DNA from: Heliocidaris tuberculata
Taxonomy: Eukaryota > Echinodermata > Echinoidea > Camarodonta > Echinometridae
Assembly (NCBI GenBank): GCA_025618425.1
Contig: CM046844.1
Location: 12,078,058-12,142,057 of the forward strand
DNA length: 64,000 nucleotides
Direction of reading: 5' to 3'
Positions 25,601 through 35,664 of this stretch are shown here, piece by piece. The stretch's first letter is position 1; every line of letters starts with the position of its first letter. The notes beneath the pieces are model-generated. The model searched no databases. It was given only the letters and a program-made list of their open reading frames with translations, and was not told the origin of the DNA. Both the position numbers and the translations under genes were made by a program.

Positions 25601-28600
25601 TGAGTGAACTACATGTACATGTACTTGTGCTCATGTTTGCACTTATGGGGAGTGAACAAAGCAATCAATCAATTTCCCCCCCCCCCCCAAAGTAGTATGA
25701 ATTATATTCTACCTATTAATATAAAAACCATAAGGCCATATTTCACATTCATGTCTATATTTTATTACATTTGTGTGGCTGCTTTAGATTTGTAGCAGAC
25801 TTTTAGTGTATTGTTTCCCATAACTTTTATTGATACATGAAGTTCGTCTATAAAATATATGTACACGTTTCTCTAAATTTCCCAGTCATTTCTGGGGGTA
25901 ATGATTCTTGAAAAAGGCCTGATTCAGTCTGTGAAATACATGCATATCTATTTTATGTAAAAAGCAAATGTAATTCTTTGTTTTTCCCCTTTTTAAAAAT
26001 CTTTTCTTTCAGAGGATATGGTACATTTCTTGGAGCAGGTAGCCGCAGCTGCTCCCAAAACTCCTTTCTTCTACTACCACAATCCTTCAATGGTTGGAAG
26101 TTCTGCATGTAAGTTTGAAGCTGTTGAATTGATAAATGGTTTTGATAGCCCCTCGGGAGAAGTTGGCCATTTATTCACCTACATCAGAGTTCATCATCTG
26201 CGGTTATCCTATTTACTGGGGCATCCAGGCAAACCCAATCAAAAAGATTCAAAATTCGAAAAAGTTTGCAGAAATGCAATTCCACATGCGAAAAATCTGC
26301 ACAAAAAAATAGAGCAGATGATTTGCATGTAACTGATATATGTCATTTTTGTAAAGTAGTAATTATCATTATTATGAAGAGTAGATCATGATCTTTGTAC
26401 AACTTCAGTGGCTGAAATCTGATAGGTTCTGAAGTGTTGCATCTTGAAACAAAAAATATGCCTAATTCATATATGTAAATCTGTTAACTGACTTTTTGGT
26501 ATTTGAGCCTTCCATGAAGAAGAATTGGTATTTTCAAAAGTTCCATATGAAAGCCCGAGTGAGTGTTCCTTGTAATTATACAATTGGTGGGAATATAACA
26601 CTAAGCATACATGTACCTTTAAAAAGTATAGCGAAAATGCCATATGGGATTCCTTTTTCTGTCCTTGTAAAATTCAGAATGCTGTATTTTAGCCATCCCA
26701 TTGGAATCATACATTAAACTTTAAACTGACTTTCCCATTAGTTTGTTACTCATATTCATAAAGGGGGACTGGTTTAACTTTATCATCTGATTTATGGAGC
26801 ACGTAGTGTCAAGCTCTTTATTCTTTTCAAATTACTATATTATCGACAAAATGGAATAAATGTAATGAATCCAATCGTGAACTAAAGATGAAAATTAATT
26901 CATTGTTGACATGATTTTTGTTTGTTCATTTAGTTACAGTATCATGGTAATTTTTATACGTTAGGGTGACGCTTGGTGCTCCATAAATTGATGGACTAAC
27001 TCTGCCTGGACTAAAGTTAGTATGCTTTTATGCCTAGCAATATACAATCTTTCATTACTTGCAGTTACTATGGAAAGTCTTGTCCAAGAAATATTCTCTT
27101 CGAATCGCATTCCAACACTGTGTGGTGTCAAGTATTCGTCCCCTGATCTTCATCAGTATGGACGATGTTATGCCAAGCATGCCAACTGTTGCCAGTTTAT
27201 GTACGGGTGTGACCAGGTAGGAGCAGAAACTTCTTGTAGAAATTTAAAGTAAAGACAACCCCCGCCCCCTCCCCACTGTCACCACTGGACAATTACCATT
27301 AGTTCTTTAATGTCTTGTTCACATGCAATATTTGCAGTACTTGTAAAAATATTACTTATAAAAATATCCCCATGTACATGTACATGTAGATCTTCAGGAT
27401 AGACTTTTGCTCTTTTGTTGTTCTTGTTGTTGTTATATATATTATATAATATGACACATTCAGAAAATTGAATGTGTTGTTATATAACCATGATGAAGAC
27501 CTTCAATAGAAATAGATATTTCTAATTTTTTCATTTGAGTCAAGATGCACAAATTGTTTTGTTGTTTTGTTCAGAGAAATGGACAGAAATAATGAATTCA
27601 TATTTTTATCTTGTGATGCACATTTTTGCTTCCTCTGTTTGAAACAGCAACTCTTGCCAGCATTGACACTAGGCGGTGAGGCATTCATCGGCAGGTAATT
27701 CATTTTATCTCTTTCTCTCCTCTCTCTTTTTCTTCCCCATCTCTCTCTCTCTCTCTTTCTCTCTATTTCTCTCTATTTCTCTCTCTCTCTCTCTCTAGCA
27801 ACACACACACATGCTCTCTAACGCTCTCTGTTCATCTCTTTATATCTTTCTCTCACTCTCTCTCTGTTGCATTTCTCTCTTCCCCTTGCATTTCCTATCT
27901 CTGACTCTCCTTTTTAATGATTGTCATATACATGCATACATATTTATTGACACACTTTCATCGGATTTCAAAATCATTATTCAGATGCTTTTTATGGACA
28001 AAGCTTTAGATGAGGTCAATATTTGCTGAACATCTACATTGACAGAATACATCATGTATTCATTGTCTTCAGCACAAATTTGTGTAGATCTGTTTTCATT
28101 TTCATCACTAATCACATAAAATTCCTTCTGGATTATTTCAGTCCTGTTCAATAAGCTTAAGTTTTCATTTCTTTATAATACATGTACAGTGCATGTCATT
28201 ATGCACATTAGCAAAGATTTTGTCTGAAAAATAGGAAATATAAAATGTATCGTCATTCATATATGTACATTTTATGTATTTGTATTTGTTTCTTTGTAGT
28301 ACATACAACTATCTAGGCAGGGCAGCTAATAGGTTACTCAAGGCTTTTGAGGCTGGTGATATAGCTAATGCAAGGAAGGAGCAAGTAAGTTTCTGCGGAC
28401 TTAAGTTGTTTTTTTTTTTCTATGAGTCTTAACTAAAATTTACCATAAGAAGGATCCCTAGAACAATGTCAGTCATGGTCCCATTTTATTAAACTGAATT
28501 TAATTCGGAATAGTTTTATGGTTTTTCATTTACTTGTATTTAATGAACAATTGGTTTATGCAGAGCTGCCAACTGTCACAGAACATACATGTACATGTAC

Positions 28601-30027
28601 ATGTATCAGTAATAATTGGCCGAAAATTAGTATTTTGTTGAGTTTATCAATGTACAGTACACTTAACACAGAAGATGTATTGTGCATGTCAGAAGGGTTC
28701 GAAGATGGACGTTTAGCTGTGCACTTTGATTTAGCCTTTTACGCATACATTATACGCTTTACCTGTATTTTCTAATTCCAGTACAGAATTCAAGCACTTG
28801 TGTCTGTTCTCCAAAAATATGGTGAGTAGAGAGGAAATCATTAGCTAGGTTGAGAAAACCCATCTTTCAAATACAAGTAGTGGAGGCTAAAGCATTTTAA
28901 GTGAGAAGTGAAAAGAATTGTAGGGTGTACAAGGATCGTAGGAATTAGAGAAGTGTCTAAAAAATGTTCCAATCAACCTTTGGACTGATAAATATACCAT
29001 AATATATTCAATGAAAACAATTTGTTGACCCATAGAATCCTGGATGTACATAGTACTTGCATGAAAAACGAAAGATGAGAAAGTATTTGTGAAAAGACTA
29101 TCTACAGTAGATGTGGAAATACTGTAAAGGGTTTAGTTCTAGTTTTCCATCAGCTCAACTTTCTCAAAAATTCAGCTTAAAGTCAGAAAGGTAATTTTAC
29201 ATTAAAGAACTACTCATTTGGCAGTTTGAATAAACTGAAGGATCTTTTCATGTCTCTGATTCTCGATATTTAAACTCTGAGCAATTGATGATTGGCTTGA
29301 TTTGTAGTAAACTCGCTGCTGCACTTAATGGTTCATTCTTACCCAAATAGAGGGACTACTGAATTACTTACATGAGAATAATACAATGTATCATCCCGTT
29401 GACTACTGAATTAACCCATTCCCATAGACTTTAAAGGGTACCAATCACCAAAAAATATTTTACTCTGTATGTTAGAGGTTCCATGTCCTTCTACTTTATT
29501 CCAAGTATGGGCTTGGAATATCACTTCTATAAAGAGATATTATAAGTTTAGTTATACTCTCTATAAGCATAAAAGCGACTCGTGAGTAGACTACTCAACG
29601 CACCCGTACGCGCTCGCCAAGATAAGGGCTCGGGCGGAGCCCAACTCGGAGGTTCGGTTCCGCGCGAGCACCTTCATGTTATCCTTTATTTCCTTCATAC
29701 TCCTAAACTGTTGACCTGTAGAATTTCAGATAAAGTTCTTTGAGGTTAATTTTATAGTTCCTAGTGGTATACAAATTCTTTTTCAGATGGTTGGTACACT
29801 TTAACACAGGAACCACCAGGTTTCCAGAGGCAATGGGTTAATGATTATTGATGAAATGTTTCTTTTCGTATGCAGGTGGTGATGTAGGCATAAACAAAGC
29901 CATCATGTCATTGGTGGGACCCGAGATGGGCCCCGCCCGTTCCCCTCTCCACAACCCCTCCCCAGAGAAGCGTGCCCTTATACGCAAGGATCTGGAAGCA
30001 ACCGGGTTCTTTGAATGGATTCAGTGA
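19620..30027 (+). CDS. NPL: N-acetylneuraminate lyase, 12 coding exons, 316 aa
   Basis: Reversible aldol cleavage of N-acetylneuraminate (sialic acid) to N-acetylmannosamine and pyruvate, in the cytosol. Joined exons: 19620-19637, 20627-20694, 21312-21382, 22288-22375, 24468-24525, 24856-24931, 26013-26108, 27065-27216, 27648-27694, 28300-28384, 28782-28821, 29876-30027. Total 951 nt, frame kept at all 11 junctions, each GT-AG. An in-frame TAG at 19608-19610 supports the start. Family landmarks of the class I aldolase (DHDPS/NAL) fold: NGTTGEG (residues 54-60, substrate carboxylate loop), FFYYHNP with the catalytic Tyr148, and GVKYSS with Schiff-base Lys181. Length is close to vertebrate NPL (about 320 aa). 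The product starts MASNDKASIPQLRLKGAIAA and ends ATGFFEWIQ. I see no signal peptide. Identity comes from motif order recalled from the family, not a database search. Confidence 0.93.
20030..20158 (+). mobile_element. Retroposon 3' end with (ATTC)n tail, NPL intron 1
   Basis: AAATGCCTTGTAAATATTGT, then GAAATGGTAATAAATTC and tandem ATTC units: the usual form of a CR1/L2-type LINE or dependent SINE 3' terminus. No coding part is visible. Confidence 0.45.
20386..20435. repeat. 11-bp tandem repeat
   Basis: GGGTCATTTCA occurs four times in a row, followed by a partial fifth unit. Within NPL intron 1. Confidence 0.9.
20627..20694 (+). CDS. NPL: NPL exon 2
   Basis: Encodes ASIPQLRLKGAIAAPFTPFH and QN, then a split Gly. 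The LKG-xx-AAxxTPF pattern opens the lyase barrel. Acceptor CTTCATAG, donor GTAAGA. Confidence 0.9.
21312..21382 (+). CDS. NPL: NPL exon 3
   Basis: Encodes DVNFDIMEEYADKLVAGGVP then SVF. The final G is completed in exon 4 as Val53. Acceptor TTGACAG, donor GTAAAG. Confidence 0.9.
22288..22375 (+). CDS. NPL: NPL exon 4 (GTTGE motif)
   Basis: Encodes NGTTGEGMSMTLEERKALAE and KWIALGKT. NGTTGE is the substrate-binding signature of the family. Acceptor CCTTGCAG, donor GTGTGT. Confidence 0.93.
22540..22990 (+). mobile_element. SINE fragment interrupted by a MITE, NPL intron 4
   Basis: The body matches the SINEs at 1304 and 34110: CTTTGGCAAGACATCAAT, then after the interruption TTCCTTGAATGCTTGATT and GGTAATAATATAGTAATCC. 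It ends in GCTTTATAAATCAAATTATT. The tRNA-like head is missing or unrecognisable. Confidence 0.6.
22592..22806. mobile_element. MITE with 9-bp target duplication and internal TTAGGG repeats
   Basis: Ends are inverted: GGTGACACGACATTTGCTCC and GGAGCAAATGTCATGGAACC, continuing inward to arms of about 35 bp. ATCAATTAT precedes (22583-22591) and follows (22807-22815), an exact 9-bp target duplication. The core carries telomere-like GGATTAGGGTTAGGGTTAGG (about 22707-22740). Inserted in the SINE above. Confidence 0.8.
23121..23993. mobile_element. Pearl/HINE-like element, family A, NPL intron 4
   Basis: Architecture in order: an end hairpin (AGCTCATC(C)GGCCCGAATGGGCC(A)GATGAGCT, 23121-23152), a (GTCC)n run (23169-23202), then a tandem array with a period near 157 bp (CACAAAAATTGCTTCT near 23371 and 23527, with a GGCTTCT variant near 23685), and a distal GCCGGATGAGC at 23963. 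This hairpin, tetranucleotide run, ~160-bp array layout is that of pearl/CvA elements and other Helentron-associated interspersed elements. No Rep/helicase gene. Confidence 0.6.
24468..24525 (+). CDS. NPL: NPL exon 5
   Basis: Encodes FQAVIVHVGAANLKDIQEL, matching the xVIxHVGxxxLxDxQEL strand-helix unit of the family. Donor GTAAGT. Confidence 0.92.
24704..24723. repeat. C homopolymer
   Basis: A run of about 19 C in NPL intron 5. Similar C or G runs at 1561-1579, 2130-2142, 9825, 11311, 21701, 21930 and 49709 show that such tracts are common here. Confidence 0.8.
24856..24931 (+). CDS. NPL: NPL exon 6
   Basis: Encodes AKHAEKHGAHAISTLPPLFF and KPSNV. The PPxFFKP segment is conserved. Donor GTAAGT. 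Confidence 0.92.
26013..26108 (+). CDS. NPL: NPL exon 7 (catalytic Tyr)
   Basis: Encodes DMVHFLEQVAAAAPKTPFFY then YHNPSMVGSSA. Tyr148 in the FYYH motif is the expected catalytic tyrosine. Acceptor TTTCAG, donor GTAAGT. Confidence 0.93.
27065..27216 (+). CDS. NPL: NPL exon 8 (Schiff-base Lys)
   Basis: Encodes TMESLVQEIFSSNRIPTLCG, then VKYSSPDLHQYGRC and onward to FMYGCDQ. Lys181 in GVKYSS is the expected Schiff-base lysine. The loop between Tyr148 and Lys181 is about three residues longer than in human NPL as I recall it. Cysteine-rich stretch CYAKHANCC. Confidence 0.93.
27648..27694 (+). CDS. NPL: NPL exon 9
   Basis: Encodes QLLPALTLGGEAFIG plus a split Ser, matching the xLLxAxxxGxxGxxGS region before the last helices. 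Confidence 0.9.
27700..27875. repeat. CT-rich microsatellite, NPL intron 9
   Basis: (CT)n and (CTCTATTT)n runs directly after the exon 9 donor. Confidence 0.85.
28300..28384 (+). CDS. NPL: NPL exon 10
   Basis: Encodes TYNYLGRAANRLLKAFEAGD then IANARKEQ. STYNYLG is a strong family match. Donor GTAAGT. Confidence 0.93.
28782..28821 (+). CDS. NPL: NPL exon 11
   Basis: Encodes YRIQALVSVLQKY, a short helix exon. Acceptor AATTCCAG, donor GTGAGT. Confidence 0.88.
29431..29806. mobile_element. Non-autonomous element, TTTAAAGGGTACCAATCACC family, copy 1 (NPL intron 11)
   Basis: The left end TTTAAAGGGTACCAATCACC pairs imperfectly with the right end GGTTGGTACACTTTAAC. The middle (GACTCGTGAGTAGACTACTC, then ACGCACCCGTACGCGCTCGC) recurs in inverse orientation at 43870-44097. 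Confidence 0.65.
29876..30027 (+). CDS. NPL: NPL exon 12 (stop codon)
   Basis: Encodes GDVGINKAIMSLVGPEMGPA, then RSPLHNPSPEKRALIRKDLE and ATGFFEWIQ, with TGA at 30025-30027. The segment 29924-29979 is imperfectly duplicated just downstream in the probable 3' UTR. Confidence 0.92.
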
Positions 30028-30134
30028 GCCTTTTACAACAAAGCAATAATGAAGCAATAATGAAGCCTTTGTTTATCAGATGGGACCCCGCCTGTTCCCC
30101 TCTCCTCATCCCCCTCCCAGAGGAGTGTGCCCTT
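29924..30134 (+). repeat. Partial duplication of the last NPL exon into the 3' UTR
   Basis: 29924-29979 (coding, around GPARSPLHNPSPEKRAL) and 30078-30134 (after the stop) match with about eight substitutions and one 1-bp difference by hand count. The second copy is in another reading frame relative to the gene. A small tandem AGCAATAATGA repeat lies between. Confidence 0.8.
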
Positions 30135-30543
30135 GATGGGTAGATTTTTGTTCATTAATCTGTATTCCCTTTTCTTTGTTATTGCATTGATGTGTAATTA
30201 CAATGTACATTGGTTTGTAATTTTCCATATTGAGTTATATTCACGGCTGCAAAGAAATAGAAAATATCACCTCTTAGGCATTCTATTAATCGCATTATCA
30301 TTTTTGCCCATCGCAACTAAGACCAGATACATGTATCTCTGGCTTAAATGTTTATATCTTCTGTATAATAAGTCTTTACCGATTTAATTTTTTTCTTAAT
30401 AGTCGCTGTAAGCAATTAGCATTTGTTATGTCTTGTTGTATTGCATATCGAAATTAGGATCAGACAACATTTACATAAGTTTATTGAAATGGTTGCATAT
30501 CTCAGAAGGGTATCTGAACGAAATCCAGCGTATGGTTGCAGTA

Positions 30544-30549
30544 AATAAA
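30544..30549 (+). promoter_or_regulatory. Candidate NPL polyadenylation signal
   Basis: AATAAA, about 520 nt after the NPL stop codon. It is the first canonical hexamer I noticed downstream. Not confirmed. Confidence 0.35.
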
Positions 30550-32469
30550 TAAGTGAAAGTCTGGTTTGTAGTGCAATGTGAAATTATTTTTATATTAATT
30601 ACAGTTCTTTTTTATTTATTTGGGAGAGGTGATACATATTTTCATAAGGTATTTTTTTATGTACAGTGATCTTTCTTTTCCAGAACTGAATAAGCACAAT
30701 TCTATGCTTGTGTGTACTATACTTTTGTTGTGACTACTGGTGATGTAGGGTAACATTAAGAACTGTTTTTCACAGTTTGCCAGGAAATACTGTGCGAGGG
30801 ATGATACATTTAGTTGTGCTGGCAAGAAATGTCAGAGCTCAAACGTTGTTGGAAACTATTTATCAAGATCATGGAACTCCTAGGTCGACTTTAAAAATCT
30901 ATTTTGGCTTGCAGAAAATAATTATCAATTTTAGTCTCAAAGCACACTCTTGTAACATAGATTTGTTTTAACAAAGTACGCTTTTATACTATTTTTGAAA
31001 GTAGAATTTATGATTTTATTGATATATTTTAAGATAAGAGTATTCAATGTCACATTTAACATTCCCTTTTAATACAGAGAGACAACTACATGTATAATGA
31101 ATATTCTTTTTAATTGCATGTGTTTATACTGTAATGCCTTCTCAGGGATGACATCTCAAAGTGCCTGTAGGAAGTAAGAAGTGTGTTGTATTATCATTAT
31201 TGTTTTATTATATCTTTTTTTAACAAGAAGAGGGAAGATTTTAAACATGGTCGAGAATTTGGAAAGAAAGGGAAATTGAATTACACATTATGAGAATATT
31301 AACCATAAAACAGGAGAGCAAAAATTGAAAATAAGGGTCTTTCGTGGGTTGACAGTGGCACATGTACATGTAGATTGTCTTGCCAAAAGACTTTTGTGCT
31401 ATGTCAGGCATTCACACCCTATACCATTTGTTATGTAATTTGTCTGAGAGTGAGAGAGAGAGCATAAGATAATCATTTTGTAAAGAATAGAAGTTCTGTG
31501 CTTTTAAATGTTATTAAAAGTAGATTCACATAATTACATACAGAGAAGTTTTATTCATAAACCTTAGAAGGTATTGCTTTAATGTATGTATCTTGTCTAA
31601 TTCTAATGCTTTTCTTCTTCCTCTTCTTCTTCTCCCAGATTTTCTTGCCTGCTCAATTTTTGTTATTAATTGGGTTATGTGATAAAACCTATGCAATTTA
31701 GAGGTATCATTTATCATTAATAAGTTATTGAATAGAATGAATAGTCTGTTAAGTAATTATATATATATATAGTGTGTGTGAGTCACTAAAAAGGAAACCC
31801 ATATTCAAGTCCCAAATTCAAGTCCCAATATTTAAAAAACCAAGCGAAATCTCTGAAATGTATTATAATGGTATCATAGCTGATAACGTTTTCTTTAATT
31901 TGATAGGCTGTTTACCAAAATGCGATTATGGATGACTGAGCACTGGCCATTTTTAAAAAGCATGTCAATATCATCTGCCCGAGTTTGGGCTGAATGGTGT
32001 CTAGGAGTTACATGATTGTACTTTCATTATTTGTGAGTGCATTCAACTGGAATGGAGATCATTCAATCAACCTTGGGTTGACCATCCATTTCATTCAAAA
32101 CTTGGGCAGAGGCAAATTTGACATGAATCAGAAAAAAAGTTACTCTTCTGCTGTCCATGGGTGAATTTTATTGATCAAGGTGTTAAATGAAAAGAAACAA
32201 TGATAGGCTACAATGTGAATATCTTTGATTAAATCTTTATGTACTTGTACCACTTGCAAAATATTCAGGATTGTATGTGGGTTTCCTTTTTATTGACTCA
32301 CACTGTATATATACATGTGTTATTTACAAATGTTTGTTGCTTATTACACAAAGTTTTGTGTGATCAATGAAGGTACATTTCACATTCCTATTGTACATCT
32401 CGTGTGTTGATGGACGAATTTTATACAGGATCTGTATATATATCTTTTCAAAGTGTGAAAATACAAGAT
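30550..32469. other. Intergenic, no gene seen
   Basis: AT-rich sequence 3' of NPL with short frames only. ATATATATAT with TGTGTG near 31760 and GTGTG near 31450. No recognised domain. Confidence 0.45.
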
Positions 32470-32477
32470 GTACATGT

Positions 32478-33227
32478 CCCGGGGGGCCACTCAGGTATAT
32501 TGGTGTACACATGCGCGTCCAAAAAAACGCGTAAAAAGGGGTCTTTTTTTCATCCAGGACGCGTAACGCCCGTTACGTGTTAAGGGGTCCGAAAACACCG
32601 ATTTTCAACAAAAAGGGGGTGCTGAACGGAATGCTGCCAAACGCATTTAGGGGGTCATTTTCATTCCGGCGGCAATGGTACGAACAAAACATTTTTAGTC
32701 CGATTTTCAGGAACTTGAACGCCCTATGAACGGTTTTTCAAAAGTAAGCAAATGATGATCGTGTATTAAACCTAACGGAGTACACAGTTTGAAACCTGTC
32801 CTACGTAACTGAAGTAAATAATAACATTTGTAATTTAACCAACAGCAGTTCCTATATGTGCAGTTTATTTTGTTTGCCTTGTGTGAAGAATTTATCCACC
32901 AAAGGTGAAGAATGTATCAGTTTGCAAAAGGTGATCTTGAATTTAAGTGGTGTATTTTTTTATGTTGGTTAAGTTAATCTTGTTTAGGGAGTAATATTTA
33001 AGACAAACTTGTTTAGGGGGTAATATTTCAATCAAACCTGTTTAGGGGGGTAATTTTTATGAAAAAACACGCGAAGTCCTCGTTAAGGGGCAATTTTTAC
33101 GAAAAAAGCAAGCAAAATCCTTGTTAAGGGGTGTCTTTTCACCAAAGTATGAAACTTGTTTAGGAGGCATTTTTTAAATCCATGGACACGCATGTGTACA
33201 CCAATATACCTGAGTGGCCCCCCCGGG
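32478..33227. mobile_element. Non-autonomous transposon with ~45-bp TIRs
   Basis: The left arm CCCGGGGGGCCACTCAGGTA, continuing TATTGGTGTACAC and ATGCGCGTCC, is complementary to the right arm GGACACGCATGTGTACACCA and TACCTGAGTGGCCC. Flanks GTACATGT (32470-32477) and GTACACGT (33228-33235) look like an 8-bp target duplication with one change, suggesting hAT. The interior carries several GTTTAGGGGG/GTTAAGGGG blocks and no frame of note. Confidence 0.7.
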
Positions 33228-33533
33228 GTACACGTATATGCTACCTTGTGATGTTTTTTTTTTTTCTTCATCAATATGAAAGTTATAACAGCATTTGTAT
33301 GTTGAAATAAAATATCAAGTTATCACTTGAAATGTATCACCTTGTATGGTTTCCTCAATTTGTAATTCCTCCATTAATAATAAAAATACCTGCATTTATA
33401 CAGCGTCTTTCCAGTTAGTAACTGATCAAAGCACTTTAGAGTGTATTATATACCTTATACATAGATTCTTATTCACTGATTGGTCAAAACTATATCACAT
33501 GACACGGCGCATTTCGATCTATCATTGCGTCAG

Positions 33534-33590
33534 AGGGTTTTGGCATTCTATCAATTGACCTAAGGTCAAATGATAGAACGCCAAAACCCT
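33534..33590. repeat. 27-bp-arm hairpin
   Basis: AGGGTTTTGGCATTCTATCA on the left pairs with TGATAGAACGCCAAAACCCT on the right, continuing to TTGACC/GGTCAA around a short loop. Two mismatches in the arms. Confidence 0.75.
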
Positions 33591-33842
33591 GTGATAGAAC
33601 GCGTAACCCCTCCGCGACTTTTGCACACACATGCGTACACAAAATTTGGTTAAGGTTTGGCTTTTTGTGTACGCTTTCTGTGTTCAGGTTTTAAGAGCGC
33701 TCTCGCGAGTTGCTAGGCTACGTGAGTGCGTTCAATATACGTGCAGCGCGTACAGTTGCTAAGTCAACATGGCGAGTGACTTAGCAACTGAATCAGTAAA
33801 AAAGATGAGGTATATAAAACAAATATGGACTGCTCTGTAATC

Positions 33843-33977
33843 GGATGATGGTGGAAATTATCACTCCCTCAGAGGTGTTCATACCGGCCCTTCTATCACC
33901 CCCTCGGCTTCGCCTCGGGGATGATAGAAGGGCTGGTATGAACACCACCTTGGGAGTGATAATTTCCACCATCATCC
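33843..33977. repeat. 135-bp near-perfect palindrome
   Basis: GGATGATGGTGGAAATTATC at the left end is the complement of GATAATTTCCACCATCATCC at the right. Pairing continues through GGTGTTCATACC and CCCTTCTATCA to a tiny central loop (CGGCTTCGCC area), with only a few mismatches. Confidence 0.85.
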
Positions 33978-34109
33978 TCATGAGCAGTCAATATGTGTAT
34001 ATTATTACCCTGGTGGTCATTGGATCCAGTTATGATTCTGCACTTACTGTATAGTGCTCATTCTCCACTCTGCAAGGGAGCTCTCTAGTCTGGTGGCCAT
34101 TTTACAGGT

Positions 34110-34296
34110 GTACATACATGTATACTATTCCAGTCACAATAACATTCGCATCCTACCGGGGACCCATTTAACACCCGAGTGGAGAGTGGCAAATGTAGAT
34201 TAATGTCTTGCCAAAGGACATTAGGACCGTGGTGGGACTCGAACCGCGAACCATGTGATCCACAGTCCGGTGACGTTTCCACTAGACCACGACACC
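34110..34296 (-). mobile_element. tRNA-derived SINE
   Basis: On the minus strand: A-box TGGTCTAGTGG (complement of 34280-34290) and B-box GGTTCGAGTCC (complement of 34235-34245), followed by CTTTGGCAAGACATTAATCT and the shared body. This is the best preserved head of the three SINE copies. A degenerate tRNA gene is the alternative, but the shared body argues for a SINE. Confidence 0.75.
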
Positions 34297-34845
34297 TCTA
34301 AAATCTTATAGTTCTGGTAATACTAATAACAGAAAATACACGCAAATGTTTATTTGATAGTTCAAGCAACCCATCTCCTGCAACGATAACTCTGAAATAA
34401 CTTGAGGCAGTTTCTCTCGAAATGAAATTCCTTTACCAGAACTCCAGATACTATTACGTTTTCTCAATCACTTCTTTTTCTCAATTACTTTTCAAATTCT
34501 TTATGTTCAATTTCATGCAGTAAACAAGTGCAGGACCAACAGAGGAGTTACATGTAGGGTGGATATTTGCTTTGCAGCTACAAAAATGCATGTACTGTAC
34601 ACTCCGAATAGCACCCGTGTTTTTCTTTCCTTTGTTTAGGATGTGTAATTTTTTTTGCATGATTTTATTTTTGTGGACAAATTATAATTGAGCCCTCAAG
34701 GAAAAAAGGAATAGTTATCAGATATCATTGTCCCTGAATTGTACAGAAACTGCCCAAACTCATTTGGAAGGGAACAAAAGTTTACATGCCTTCTCATATA
34801 GGAATGATAAACTCACAAACATACTAGTGATAATTTCTGATATGC

Positions 34846-34851
34846 TTTATT
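34846..34851 (-). promoter_or_regulatory. Possible minus-strand polyadenylation signal
   Basis: The complement reads AATAAA. It lies about 560 nt downstream of the stop of the orphan minus frame at 35410-35664. Confidence 0.2.
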
Positions 34852-35040
34852 AAAGTTAGGTGGTAGAACATAACATGATACAAATGCTTAATCTCTTCCA
34901 AAAATACAGTGTACATTTCCTCAACGTATAAACGAATATGTGAATATCACATGATTATACATGAATATCAAATGTTCTATACGAGGATAGTGGGGGCAAG
35001 TTTTCTTGAAATTTAATTTCATGATTTAATCACACCCAAG

Positions 35041-35178
35041 CCCTGTTTCATAAAACTTGTTATCAATAACATCTGCAGATCTATGACAAATTTGTTCTTA
35101 GCTAATCAAATTCAATGATTTCAGTAGCTTATAAAAACTATCATAACTTGTCATTGATAACAAGTTTTATGAAACAGG
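35041..35178. mobile_element. MITE, family CCCTGTTTCATA, copy 2
   Basis: CCCTGTTTCATAAAACTTGT at the left, ACAAGTTTTATGAAACAGG at the right, with an inward TATCAATAAC/TCATTGATA continuation. Same length and interior phrases as 1806-1948. Confidence 0.75.
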
Positions 35179-35409
35179 ACCCTGATTATGAATTCTTTTA
35201 CCAAAGGTTGATAAAATACAACCTTTACAAAATTCAAGGTGGTAATTGCATATTTTCAGCACTCTTGCATTTGCTATGGGTATTAAAACATTCATCTGTA
35301 TGAATGATGACTATGCATTTTTTCATTATAAATGTATGAAATACTTAATGAAAAGAATGGTTCATAAGTAAAACAAATCAATTTGTACTGATGTACATGT
35401 ATCTTCACA

Positions 35410-35664
35410 TTACAATAGCACTGATCTAGAAATTTTTTTGCAGTAACAGCACCAACTAGGAGATGGGGATGCTGCACCAAAATGGTTAATTAGAGAAGGC
35501 TGAGTTCTGGGAGAGGTGAAATATGATTTTGTGAGCTTTCTCATTCTTTTGGGGTCAGTTTGGAAGAACATCATACTAGAAATGTCCCCTGAAAAGGATA
35601 GCTCTTCAAATGCCCTCGAATTTGAAATGTGACGAGAAATAGCTGAAATGTTCTGGCCGAACAT
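35410..35664 (-). CDS. Orphan ORF, possible terminal exon of an unknown gene
   Basis: 84 codons with mixed, protein-like composition (MFGQNISAISRHISNSRAFE ... PSWCCYCKKISRSVLL). A stop codon lies immediately before the ATG, so translation would start here or an exon would begin slightly inside (a CAG precedes AACATTTCAGC). No domain recognised, no partner exon found. It lies between the tail-to-tail ends of NPL and SUMF2. Confidence 0.2.
   Translation of the reverse strand: MFGQNISAISRHISNSRAFEELSFSGDISSMMFFQTDPKRMRKLTKSYFTSPRTQPSLINHFGAASPSPSWCCYCKKISRSVLL

Noticed and set aside
26018..26332. 104-codon frame with VAAAAPKTPFFYYHNPSMVG
   Set aside because: It is NPL exon 7 read through into the intron; the true exon stops at 26108.
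34235..34296. tRNA gene on the minus strand
   Set aside because: A- and B-boxes are present but the SINE body follows and is shared with two other loci; no clean cloverleaf by eye.
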